Positions 52,063 to 59,980 of a DNA stretch of 64,000 nt are shown piece by piece. This DNA is from Streptomyces halstedii (GTDB lineage: Bacteria; Actinomycetota; Actinomycetes; Streptomycetales; Streptomycetaceae). Position 1 is the stretch's first letter. Every line of letters starts with the position of its first letter. A model generated the notes under the pieces. The model saw only the letters and a program-made list of their open reading frames with translations, searched no databases and had not been told where the DNA came from. Where the stretch lies: assembly GCA_000720535.1 (NCBI GenBank), contig JOAZ01000006.1:124001-188000 (forward strand), in the 5' to 3' direction. The translations under genes and the position numbers were made by a program.

Positions 52063-53368
52063 TGACACCCCCATGCCGGAACGCCGCGACCATGTCCCGC
52101 AGCAGTTCGTCATCCAAGTACGGCACCGCTCCGTACCGTCCGCCCAGGTAACGCTTCTCCAGGTTGTCGGTCGAATCCCGGACCGAGAACTCCGTCATGG
52201 GGAACAGCCGGGTGGCGAGTGTGCGCGGGTCCTTCTCGGTGAACCACACCTGATCGCGGAAGAGTTCGGTACGCACGTTCCGTCCCAGCAGCGCCGCCTC
52301 GTGCGTGCTGAAGACCAACTGCGCTCCGGCCCGGTTGATGTCGCGAGACTGGAACATGCCGACCAGGGCGTCGACCAGGTACGGGTGCAGCCGTGCGTCG
52401 AGTCCGTCCACGCAGAGCACTCCGCCGTCGGCGAGTGTCGTCACGACCGGACCGACCAGTCCGATCCAGGTGCGGGTACCGCTCGACTCGTCCCTGAGGT
52501 CCAGCGGGAACACTCCTTCGTCCGTCCGGTGCTCGACCCTGACTCTCCGCTTGCTCTCCTCCTGCACCCTGACCTTGTCACCCAGGGCCTCCCGCAGTGC
52601 CTCGGTGATGCGCTTGTGGTCCTCCAGGACGGCCTCGTCCCACTCCTTGGTGTCCAGACCCGATACTCCGAGATCGGCGAAGCGCAACATGGCCATGACA
52701 GGTGTGTCCGGTCGGCCCCCTTCGGCCTGACACAGCCGGACGGTGTGGTCGAGTCGCTGCGAGAAGTCCTGGTCCGTCGCCATACGCAGACCGAAACGGA
52801 ACCACCGGTACACCTCTCCCAACTGCTCGTGGCCCTGCGCCGCCGCCACCGAGAGATAGAGGCTGTTGGGGCGCAGCAGTTCGGCGATGAGCTTGCGTCT
52901 CCCCGTGAGCCAGCGGCCGAACGTCACATCGCCGTCGCCTCCCCGCTCGTAGAGCCGGCGCTGCCGGCCCTCGGGGTAGTAGTAGAGCCATTCCTCCGTC
53001 ACCCGGTCGTCGTTCACCGAGAAGCCGAACTGGTGGTGCACTCCGCCCAGTACGAAATCGACCGCGAACGAACTGGGATGGGCGGCGGCGTCATCGCGCA
53101 GGACGAACGGGCGGCGCGGCACTCCGCCACTGGGGTCCCAATGGCGGAACGACGACAGCACGGCCCTTCTCATCCATCCGACGGCGTCGATGACATTCGA
53201 CTTGCCGGATGCGTTGGTGCCGTAGACAGCGCAGACCGGGACCGCGCGGAAGTCACCGCTGGGTGTCTCCGCCTCGGCCCGTTCGGCGTGACGGTCTGCG
53301 GCCACCAGGGAAAGCTCTTGCTCCTCCAGGAGCGACGCGTGATTCGTGACCTGGAACCGAAGCAGCAT
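52007..53368 (-). CDS. rloA: AAA ATPase (RloA-type) paired with RloB, Walker B glutamate replaced
   Basis: A 453-residue SMC/ABC-like AAA15-21 ATPase. It begins MLLRFQVTNHASLLEEQELSLVA. Walker A is VYGTNASGKSNV, the signature-like segment is RDESSGTRTWIGLV, and the Walker B region is GGVLCVDGLDARLHP. Relatives read VDELD there, so the catalytic Glu is Gly. The switch is FSTHEAALLG. The end YLGGRYGAVPYLDDELL is typical of RloB-linked ATPases. It presumably senses a phage or DNA signal and controls RloB. A 20-bp hairpin is upstream, between it and the UDG gene. Confidence 0.87.
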   Translation of the reverse strand: MLLRFQVTNHASLLEEQELSLVAADRHAERAEAETPSGDFRAVPVCAVYGTNASGKSNVIDAVGWMRRAVLSSFRHWDPSGGVPRRPFVLRDDAAAHPSSFAVDFVLGGVHHQFGFSVNDDRVTEEWLYYYPEGRQRRLYERGGDGDVTFGRWLTGRRKLIAELLRPNSLYLSVAAAQGHEQLGEVYRWFRFGLRMATDQDFSQRLDHTVRLCQAEGGRPDTPVMAMLRFADLGVSGLDTKEWDEAVLEDHKRITEALREALGDKVRVQEESKRRVRVEHRTDEGVFPLDLRDESSGTRTWIGLVGPVVTTLADGGVLCVDGLDARLHPYLVDALVGMFQSRDINRAGAQLVFSTHEAALLGRNVRTELFRDQVWFTEKDPRTLATRLFPMTEFSVRDSTDNLEKRYLGGRYGAVPYLDDELLRDMVAAFRHGGVNEAGKAAEAVEGRAPGAA

Positions 53369-53397
53369 GGCGCCTCCTCCACGCATCGGACGATGTC

Positions 53398-53444
53398 GTT
53401 GGGCGGGCGGTATCGTCAGTTCTCGACGATACCGCCCGCCCAAC
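53398..53444. terminator. 20-bp perfect hairpin between the UDG and ATPase genes
   Basis: The arms are 53398-53417 and 53425-53444 with a 7-nt loop, beginning GTTGGGCGGGCGG. It sits 18 bp after the UDG stop and 30 bp before the ATPase ATG, so it ends UDG transcription and probably leaves the defence pair under its own control. At this distance from the start it might also act as an operator or attenuator. Confidence 0.8.
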
Positions 53445-53461
53445 AACATCAGCCAGCGTTT

Positions 53462-54295
53462 TCACCCTTCAGGGTGGCGCGCCGGCCTCTCCGGGCGGCA
53501 GGTGTGCCCGGAGGGCTGCCCCAGCCCCCCGATCCCCGCCGCCTCCCGGAGTACGCCGACGAGCATCGGCATCGTGAGCCGGCCGGTGAACGTGTTGCGC
53601 TGGCTGGGGTGGTAGCTGCCCAGCAGGTGCACCTCCCGTCGGCGTTCCGTGGCGGGCAGGACCGCGTGTGCGCCGTGGCCGAAGGCGGGGCGGGGGCGGG
53701 GCAGTCGCCAGCCCGCCTCGGCGAGGGCCGGGAGGAGGGCCTGCCAGCCGAAGCCGCCGAGGACGACCACGGCACGCAGCCCCGGGCTCAGCAGGTCCAG
53801 CTCGGCCGCGAGCCACGACCGGCAGGTGTCGCGTTCCAGCGGGGTGGGCCGGTTCACCGGGGGCGCGCAGTGCACCGGGGAGGTCAGCCGTACGCCGTAC
53901 AGGGTGAGGCCGTCCCCGGCGTGGTCGGAGGTGGGCTGCGAGGCCAGGCCGAGGGTGTGCAGGGCCTCGAAGAGGAAGTCGCCGGTCGCGTCGCCCGTGA
54001 ACATCCGGCCCGTCCGGTTGCCGCCGTGCGCGGCGGGTGCGAGCCCGACGACGGCCACCGTCGCGTCCGGGGGGCCGAAGCCGGGCACGGGCCGGGCCCA
54101 GTAGTCCCAGTCCTGGAAGGCCGCCCGTTTGACCACGGCCACCTCCTCCCGCCAGGCCACCAGCCGGGGGCAGGCACGGCACCCGGTGAGAAGGCTGTCC
54201 AGCTCGCCGAGGCCGGAGCACCGGGGCGCGTGGTAGGCCGGAAAGCCCCGGTCGTCGGCGCCCGGCGCCGGATCTGCCGCTTCCGCTTCGTCCAT
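53462..54295 (-). CDS. Family 5 uracil-DNA glycosylase (UDGb type)
   Basis: A 277-residue iron-sulfur glycosylase. The cluster Cys residues are 39, 42, 143 and 158. The first catalytic motif is GLAPAAHGGNRTGR (residues ~85-98), in which family 5 lacks the usual polar activating residue; the second is GSYHPSQRNTFTG. It removes uracil, and often hypoxanthine, from DNA in base-excision repair. The start is ATG at 54295. It is divergent from the XPB helicase gene, sharing a 181-bp promoter region, which fits a repair cluster. Confidence 0.92.
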   Translation of the reverse strand: MDEAEAADPAPGADDRGFPAYHAPRCSGLGELDSLLTGCRACPRLVAWREEVAVVKRAAFQDWDYWARPVPGFGPPDATVAVVGLAPAAHGGNRTGRMFTGDATGDFLFEALHTLGLASQPTSDHAGDGLTLYGVRLTSPVHCAPPVNRPTPLERDTCRSWLAAELDLLSPGLRAVVVLGGFGWQALLPALAEAGWRLPRPRPAFGHGAHAVLPATERRREVHLLGSYHPSQRNTFTGRLTMPMLVGVLREAAGIGGLGQPSGHTCRPERPARHPEG

Positions 54296-54476
54296 CCCTC
54301 CACGCTATGACCCTTCCGCCGCGCGGCCCGCGAGCCGGGCGGACGCCGTGATCGCGGCCCCGCGCGGCCACCCGGTCGCGGCCCCGATGCGGCACACTGG
54401 ACGTTTGGCCGTTCGCGGCCGCCCGGCGGCGGACCCCAGCAGCAGGGCACAGGCAGACCAGAAAGGGCCGACGCGC

Positions 54477-56132
54477 GTGACCGGACCCCTCATCGTCCAG
54501 AGCGACAAGACGCTGCTCCTCGAAGTCGACCACGACCAGGCCGAGGCCTGCCGTCGTGCCATCGCCCCCTTCGCGGAACTGGAGCGTGCGCCCGAGCACA
54601 TCCACACCTACCGGGTCACCCCCCTCGGCCTGTGGAACGCCCGCGCCGCGGGCCACGACGCGGAGCAGGTCGTCGACGCGCTCGTGGAGTACTCGCGCTA
54701 CCCCGTGCCGCACGCACTGCTCGTCGACATCGCCGAGACGATGGCGCGGTACGGCCGGCTCACCCTCTCCAAGCACCCGGTGCACGGGCTCGTGCTGACC
54801 ACCAACGACCGGCCGGTGCTGGAGGAGATCCTCCGCTCGAAGAAGGTCCAGCCGCTGGTCGGCGCCCGGCTCGACCCGGACACGGTGGCCGTGCACCCCT
54901 CCGAGCGCGGACAGATCAAGCAGACGCTGCTGAAGCTCGGCTGGCCGGCGGAGGACCTCGCCGGGTACGTCGACGGCGAGGCGCACCCGATCGAACTCGC
55001 CCAGGACGGCTGGTCGCTGCGCCCGTACCAGAGGCAGGCCGTCGACGGGTTCTGGCACGGCGGCTCCGGTGTCGTCGTCCTCCCCTGTGGCGCGGGAAAG
55101 ACGCTGGTCGGGGCCGGTGCGATGGCCGAGGCCAAGGCGACGACGCTGATCCTGGTCACCAACACCGTCTCGGCCCGGCAGTGGAAGCACGAGCTGGTGA
55201 AGCGGACCTCGCTCACCGAGGACGAGATCGGCGAGTACAGCGGTACGCGCAAGGAGATCCGCCCGGTCACCATCGCCACGTACCAGGTGCTGACCACCCG
55301 CCGTAAGGGCGTCTACCCGCACCTGGAGCTGTTCGACTCCCGCGACTGGGGTCTGGTGATCTACGACGAGGTGCATCTGCTGCCCGCCCCCGTCTTCAAG
55401 TTCACCGCCGACCTCCAGGCCCGGCGGCGCCTCGGGCTCACGGCGACGCTGGTGCGCGAGGACGGCCGTGAGTCGGACGTCTTCTCGCTCATCGGGCCCA
55501 AGCGGTTCGACGCGCCGTGGAAGGAGATCGAGGCGCAGGGGTACATCGCGCCCGCCGACTGCGTCGAGGTCCGGGTCAACCTCACCGACTCGGAGCGCCT
55601 CGCGTACGCGACCGCCGAGACCGAGGAGAAGTACCGGTTCTGCGCCACGACCGCGACGAAGCGGAAGGTCACCGAGGCGCTCGTACGCAAGCACCGGGGC
55701 GAACAGACCCTCGTCATCGGGCAGTACATCGACCAGCTCGACGAGCTCGGTGAACACCTGGACGCCCCCGTGATCAAGGGGGAGACGAGCAACGCGCAGC
55801 GCGAGAAGCTGTTCGAGGCGTTCCGGCAGGGCGAGATCAGCGTGCTGGTGGTGTCGAAGGTCGCGAACTTCTCCATCGACCTGCCGGAGGCGACGGTCGC
55901 CATCCAGGTCTCGGGGACGTTCGGGTCGCGCCAGGAGGAGGCGCAGCGGCTCGGCCGGGTGCTGCGGCCGAAGGCGGACGGGCACGAGGCCCGCTTCTAC
56001 TCGGTGGTCGCCCGCGACACGGTCGACCAGGACTTCGCCGCGCACCGCCAGCGGTTCCTGGCCGAGCAGGGGTACGCGTACCGGATCGTCGACGCGGACG
56101 AACTGCTCGCGGAGCCCGACCCGGAGAGCTGA
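54477..56132 (+). CDS. XPB/Ssl2-type DNA helicase
   Basis: A 551-residue SF2 helicase. An N-terminal XPB-specific domain (~1-170) is followed by Walker A (VVLPCGAGKTLVGA), motif II DEVH, motif III GLTAT followed by the XPB REDG element, and motif VI RLGRVLRPKADG. This is the bacterial XPB known from Mycobacterium (Rv0861c), a 3'-5' ATP-dependent helicase in repair. The GTG at 54477 is the likely start. It is divergent from UDG, and its helicase-associated partner gene is at 47879. Confidence 0.92.
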   Translation: MTGPLIVQSDKTLLLEVDHDQAEACRRAIAPFAELERAPEHIHTYRVTPLGLWNARAAGHDAEQVVDALVEYSRYPVPHALLVDIAETMARYGRLTLSKHPVHGLVLTTNDRPVLEEILRSKKVQPLVGARLDPDTVAVHPSERGQIKQTLLKLGWPAEDLAGYVDGEAHPIELAQDGWSLRPYQRQAVDGFWHGGSGVVVLPCGAGKTLVGAGAMAEAKATTLILVTNTVSARQWKHELVKRTSLTEDEIGEYSGTRKEIRPVTIATYQVLTTRRKGVYPHLELFDSRDWGLVIYDEVHLLPAPVFKFTADLQARRRLGLTATLVREDGRESDVFSLIGPKRFDAPWKEIEAQGYIAPADCVEVRVNLTDSERLAYATAETEEKYRFCATTATKRKVTEALVRKHRGEQTLVIGQYIDQLDELGEHLDAPVIKGETSNAQREKLFEAFRQGEISVLVVSKVANFSIDLPEATVAIQVSGTFGSRQEEAQRLGRVLRPKADGHEARFYSVVARDTVDQDFAAHRQRFLAEQGYAYRIVDADELLAEPDPES

Positions 56133-56176
56133 GCCGAAGCTCAGAAGCGGCTGAAGCGGCTGAAACGGCCGGAGGG

Positions 56177-56371
56177 TCAGTGGGGGCGGCGGACGACGCC
56201 CGCCTCTTCGGCGAACTCTCCGAGGACGGCCACCCCGAAGGCGGTGCGCGCGAAGACGCCGACGGCGCGCACCGCGTCCCCGAGGCGGTGGCTGCGGGGC
56301 TGACCGGCGTTCGCGCCGTGCGCGGGGCCGGTGCTGCTGGGGTTCAGGTAGGCGCTGGTCATGTGTTCCAT
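56177..56371 (-). CDS. Small conserved hypothetical protein (64 residues)
   Basis: A 64-residue protein: MTSAYLNPSSTGPAHGANAG, then SHRLGDAVRAVGVFARTAFGVAVLGEFAEEAGVV. The second half has one amphipathic or weakly hydrophobic helix. I recall similar short proteins in other Streptomyces, and codon use is normal, so I accept it as a gene; an ATG three codons later (56362) is the alternative start. It is convergent with the XPB gene, 44 bp from its stop. Function unknown. Confidence 0.55.
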   Translation of the reverse strand: MEHMTSAYLNPSSTGPAHGANAGQPRSHRLGDAVRAVGVFARTAFGVAVLGEFAEEAGVVRRPH

Positions 56372-56818
56372 GGTGCGTCGCGCCCACCCGTCCCGGCATC
56401 GGCCCGGGGGCTGAAGTGGGCGGCGGCGCGGGTAGACCCCAGGTGCCATGCCGTCCCCTACGGGACGGACCCGCCCGCCTCCTCCCCCGGCAGGTGACGA
56501 CACCGGTGGCGGGACGAACGACGAACCCGGAGAGACCGGCGGACGCGTCCCGGCAAGGGCCCGTCCGCCACGGCCACGCGCCGTAATACGTTCGACCTGA
56601 CCCACCGCGATCGATACAATCGCCGGTCTGCCCGCCTCCCGCACCGTGGTACCGGCCCGCCGACGTAGCGGCCGGCAGCCGGGGGAGCGCCGCCGACCGG
56701 ACGGAAACCGGCCGACACCAGCCGTACACGGCCACCGTGTGCGCATCCGTGAAAGTCCTCAGCGGGCCGTGCCGTGAGCGCGGTCCGCCGTCCTGTGTCG
56801 AAAGCCGGAGGCAAGACC
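56372..56818. other. 447-bp promoter region before the helD gene
   Basis: It contains a 7-bp-stem hairpin (56451-56468, CCGTCCC/GGGACGG with CTAC loop). A plausible promoter has TTCGAC at 56591-56596, an 18-bp gap and TACAAT at 56615-56620. The transcript would carry a ~200-nt leader ending with GGAGG at 56807-56811. I do not see the rifamycin-associated element reported before some HelR genes. Confidence 0.55.
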
Positions 56819-58918
56819 GTGCCCACGCACGAAGCGACAACCCCACCCGAGACTGCCGGCCCCGGTGCGTCCGGTGATCCGCTCGCGAGCGAACGCGCCC
56901 ACCTGGCCGCGTCCCGTGCCGCCCTGCGCGCCATGCGTGAGGACGTGCAGGCCCTGGACATCCGCGACGTCACCGCGAACTGGGTCAACGCCGCGGTCCT
57001 CCAGGCCCAGATGGATGACCGGATCAAGGCGCTGGCCGATCTGGCGCACACCCCGCTCTTCTTCGGCCGCCTGGACTACCTGCGCCCGGTGGGCGGCGAG
57101 GCGGCCGAAGGGGCCGAGGGCGAGCAGTTCTACATCGGCCGCCGCCACGTCCACGACGCGCACGGCGACCCGATGGTCATCGACTGGCGCGCCCCGGTGT
57201 CCCAGCCCTTCTACCAGGCCTCCAGGAACAACCCCCTGGACGTGGACCGGCGGCGCCGTTTCGGCTACACCGGCGGCGAGCTGACCGCGTACGAGGACGA
57301 GCACCTCACCGACCCGGCCGAGGCCGAGCAGACCAGCAAGCTCCTCCAGGCGGAGATCGAGCGGCCCCGTGTCGGGCCGATGCGCGACATCGTGGCCACG
57401 ATCCAGCCGGAGCAGGACGAGATCGTCCGCAGCGGGCTCGGCGGGACGGTGTGCGTCCAGGGAGGTCCCGGGACCGGCAAGACGGCCGTGGGCCTGCACC
57501 GGGTCGCCTACCTCCTGTACGCGCACCGGGAGCGACTGGCCCGTACCGGCACCCTCGTCATCGGCCCCAACAAGTCCTTCCTGCACTACATCGAGCAGGT
57601 GCTCCCCGCGCTCGGCGAGCTGGAGGTGAAGCAGGCCACCGTCGAGGACCTGGTGGCGGCCCGGGTCGAGGTGCGCGGCACCGACGAGCCGGCCGCCGCC
57701 GTGATCAAGGGCGACGCCCGGATGGCCGAGGTGCTGCGCCGGGCGATCCGCTCGCACGTCACCCCGCCGACCGAGCCGGTCGTGGTGGTGCGCGGCTCAC
57801 GGCGCTGGCGGGTACCGGCGTACGAGATCGAGGAGATGGTCACCGAGCTGCTCGCCCGCGACATGCGGTACGGCGCGGCCCACGAGGCGCTGCCGCAGCG
57901 GATCGCGCACGCCGTGCTCGTACGGATGGAGGAGGCCGGTGAGGCGCCCGACGACCGGGTGCAGAACGCGGTGGCCCGCAACCCCGCGGTGAAGGCGGCG
58001 GTGAAGGCGATCTGGCCGGTGGTGGACCCGGCGAAGCTCGTGCTGCGGCTGCTGACGGACGCGGAGTTCCTCGACGCGCACGCGGAGGGGCTCCTCACCG
58101 CGGAGGAGCGCGAGCACCTGCTGGCGGCGAAACCGGGGCGCGCTGTGAAGTCCGCGAGGTGGACGGCGGCCGACGCGGTGCTGATCGACGAGGCGGCCGA
58201 CCTGGTGGCGCGTACGCACTCGCTGGGGCACGTGGTCGTCGACGAGGCCCAGGACCTGTCCCCGATGCAGTACCGGGCGGTCGGGCGGCGCTGTTCCACA
58301 GGTTCGGCGACCGTGCTCGGTGACCTGGCGCAGGGCACGACGCCGTGGTCCACGGCGAGCTGGGAGCGGGCGCTGTTCCATCTGGGCAAGGCGGACGCGG
58401 TGGTGGAGGAGCTGACGGCCGGTTTCCGTGTGCCGCGCGAGGTGATCGCGTACGCCTCCCGGCTGCTCCCCGCGATCTCGCCCGGTCTGGCCCCGGTGGA
58501 GTCGGTGCGTGAGGCTCCGGGCTCGCTGGCCGTACGGGAGGTGGCGGATCCGGAATCCCTGGACGCGGCGGTGGTCGCGGCGTGCGAGGAGTCGCTGCGC
58601 CAGGAGGGCTCGATCGGCCTGATCGCGGCCGACGCGCGTGTCCCGGCCCTGGCCGCCGCGCTCGCCGCGGCCGGTCACGGCCACCTCTCCCCCGGCGAGG
58701 AGACGACGGCCTCCTCCCGGCTGACCCTCGTCCCGGCCTCCCTGGCGAAGGGCCTGGAGTACGACTACGTGGTGCTGGACGAACCGGCCGCGGTGGTCGA
58801 CGGGGAGCCCGACGAGCGTACGGGGCTGCGCCGTCTGTACGTGGCGCTGACCCGAGCCGTGTCGGGGCTGACCGTGCTGCACGCGGCGCCCCTGCCGGAG
58901 CGGCTCGCCGGCGCCTGA
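56819..58918 (+). CDS. helD: HelD-family RNA polymerase recycling ATPase
   Basis: A 699-residue SF1-like protein. The N-terminal ~110 residues form the coiled secondary-channel arm (SERAHLAASRAALRAMREDVQAL...VLQAQMDDRIKALADL). The ATPase has Walker A GGPGTGKT near residue 217, the HelD-specific domain around 300-470, then Walker B VVVDEAQDLSPMQ and the C-terminal motif YVALTRA. HelD dislodges stalled RNA polymerase from nucleic acid, and the Streptomyces HelR form gives rifamycin tolerance. I take GTG 56819 because GGAGG is seven bases before it; GTG 56774 is possible. Confidence 0.9.
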   Translation: MPTHEATTPPETAGPGASGDPLASERAHLAASRAALRAMREDVQALDIRDVTANWVNAAVLQAQMDDRIKALADLAHTPLFFGRLDYLRPVGGEAAEGAEGEQFYIGRRHVHDAHGDPMVIDWRAPVSQPFYQASRNNPLDVDRRRRFGYTGGELTAYEDEHLTDPAEAEQTSKLLQAEIERPRVGPMRDIVATIQPEQDEIVRSGLGGTVCVQGGPGTGKTAVGLHRVAYLLYAHRERLARTGTLVIGPNKSFLHYIEQVLPALGELEVKQATVEDLVAARVEVRGTDEPAAAVIKGDARMAEVLRRAIRSHVTPPTEPVVVVRGSRRWRVPAYEIEEMVTELLARDMRYGAAHEALPQRIAHAVLVRMEEAGEAPDDRVQNAVARNPAVKAAVKAIWPVVDPAKLVLRLLTDAEFLDAHAEGLLTAEEREHLLAAKPGRAVKSARWTAADAVLIDEAADLVARTHSLGHVVVDEAQDLSPMQYRAVGRRCSTGSATVLGDLAQGTTPWSTASWERALFHLGKADAVVEELTAGFRVPREVIAYASRLLPAISPGLAPVESVREAPGSLAVREVADPESLDAAVVAACEESLRQEGSIGLIAADARVPALAAALAAAGHGHLSPGEETTASSRLTLVPASLAKGLEYDYVVLDEPAAVVDGEPDERTGLRRLYVALTRAVSGLTVLHAAPLPERLAGA

Positions 58919-58935
58919 TCCGGGCGGGGCGAGCG

Positions 58936-58990
58936 GGCCGGGCACGGCGACCGGGCGGGACCTGGCCGGGCACGGCGACCGGGCGGGACC
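58936..58990. repeat. 27-bp direct repeat after helD
   Basis: Perfect copies at 58936-58962 and 58964-58990, beginning GGCCGGGCACGGCG, separated by one T. They lie between helD and the terminator shared with the convergent cutC gene. Confidence 0.9.
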
Positions 58991-59009
58991 GGCGGGGGAT
59001 CCGGAAGCG

Positions 59010-59050
59010 CTCACCCGCCGGGCGCGGCCCGGCGTCGCCCGGCGGGTGAG
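59010..59050. terminator. Hairpin between helD and cutC
   Basis: A 15-bp perfect stem (59010-59024 with 59036-59050) and an 11-nt loop lies between two convergent genes, 34 bp from the cutC stop. Confidence 0.85.
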
Positions 59051-59083
59051 TGGTGTCCGGCCACGCGGGTGTCCCCGGGTCCG

Positions 59084-59773
59084 TCACCCGTCGATCGCCG
59101 CGCGCCACTCCCGTACGGCCGCCACGTCCACCGGGCCGGACCAGCCGCCGGGGCGGGCCGCTCCGCCGATGTGGAAGGCGTCGACACCGCCGGCCCTCAG
59201 GCGGGGCAGGTGGTCCAGGCGGAGGCCGCCGCCCACCAGGATCCGGGCCTCGTAGCCGGGCTGCCCCGAGCGGGCCGCCTCGGCCAGCAGGGTCGGGATG
59301 CCGTCGTCCACCCCGGTCGCGGCGCCCGCCGTCAGATAGGTGTCCAGTCCCGGCAGGTCGGCCAGGTGCTTGCGCAGGACGTCGCGGTCCACGGCGCGGT
59401 CGATCGCCCGGTGGAAGGTCCACCGGCAGCCCTCCAGCTCCGCGACGAGGCGCTCGACGGCCACCAGGTCGGCGTGGCCGTCCTGGTCCAGGAAGCCGAG
59501 GACGAACTCCTCGGCGCCCTCGGCCCGCATCTCGCGTGCCTTGTCGACCAGTACATCGATGTCACCGGCCGCGAATCCGTCCGCCACCCTGAGCATGACC
59601 CGCATGGGGATGTCCACGGCGGACCGGATCTCCGCGACGGTCTTCGCGGAGGGCGTCAGGCCGTCGGCGGCCATGTCGGTGACGACTTCGAGGCGGTCCG
59701 CACCACCCGCCTGGGCCGCGACCGCGTCCTCCGCGTCGAGTGCGATCACCTCCAGTAGTGCACGGTTGCTCAT
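59084..59773 (-). CDS. cutC: CutC-family TIM-barrel protein
   Basis: A 229-residue protein. It opens LLEVIALDAEDAVAAQAGGADRLEVV, has MRVMLRVADGFAAGD, WTFHRAIDRAVDRD and LTAGAATGVDDGIPTLLA, and ends with ILVGGGLRLDHLPRLRAGGVDAFHIGGAAR. It was named for copper tolerance in E. coli, but later work questioned that, and the barrel looks enzymatic with an unassigned substrate. A DasR-like site 29-40 bp before the ATG would tie it to N-acetylglucosamine signalling here. Confidence 0.9.
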   Translation of the reverse strand: MSNRALLEVIALDAEDAVAAQAGGADRLEVVTDMAADGLTPSAKTVAEIRSAVDIPMRVMLRVADGFAAGDIDVLVDKAREMRAEGAEEFVLGFLDQDGHADLVAVERLVAELEGCRWTFHRAIDRAVDRDVLRKHLADLPGLDTYLTAGAATGVDDGIPTLLAEAARSGQPGYEARILVGGGLRLDHLPRLRAGGVDAFHIGGAARPGGWSGPVDVAAVREWRAAIDG

Positions 59774-59801
59774 GGGATCCCAATTCTTCGGAAGCGGCTA
59801 T

Positions 59802-59813
59802 AGGTCTAGTCCA
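59802..59813. promoter_or_regulatory. DasR-like (dre) site before cutC
   Basis: AGGTCTAGTCCA, in the wider frame ATAGGTCTAGTCCATT (59800-59815), matches 12 of 16 positions of the consensus ACTGGTCTAGACCAGT used by the GntR/HutC regulator DasR. TTGACCAG just downstream (59814-59821) repeats part of an arm. The site is 29 bp from the cutC ATG, in promoter position. Confidence 0.6.
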
Positions 59814-59911
59814 TTGACCAGCCTACGGGTCAGCCACCTGACAGCGCAGCTCCCTATGTGAACGTACGGCGGCTCCCTCCGCGAACGTACGGCGGCGCGG
59901 CCCGGCGAAGA

Positions 59912-59960
59912 CGCGAGGCCGCGGCGGCGTCCGTGGGGGCGGACGCGCCGCGGCCTCGCG
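59912..59960 (-). terminator. Hairpin after the lipase gene
   Basis: A long GC-rich stem of ~20 bp (CGCGAGGCCGCGGCGG at 59912 pairing with the arm ending 59960) with one bulge lies 21 bp beyond the lipase stop. Confidence 0.8.
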
Positions 59961-59980
59961 CGGTCACGGGCGGGGGTACG

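Noticed and set aside
53469-56846. 1125-codon open frame on the minus strand across UDG and XPB
   Set aside because: It is the antisense shadow of the XPB gene. Its translation is rich in Arg, Gly and Pro, and both genuine genes are unambiguous.
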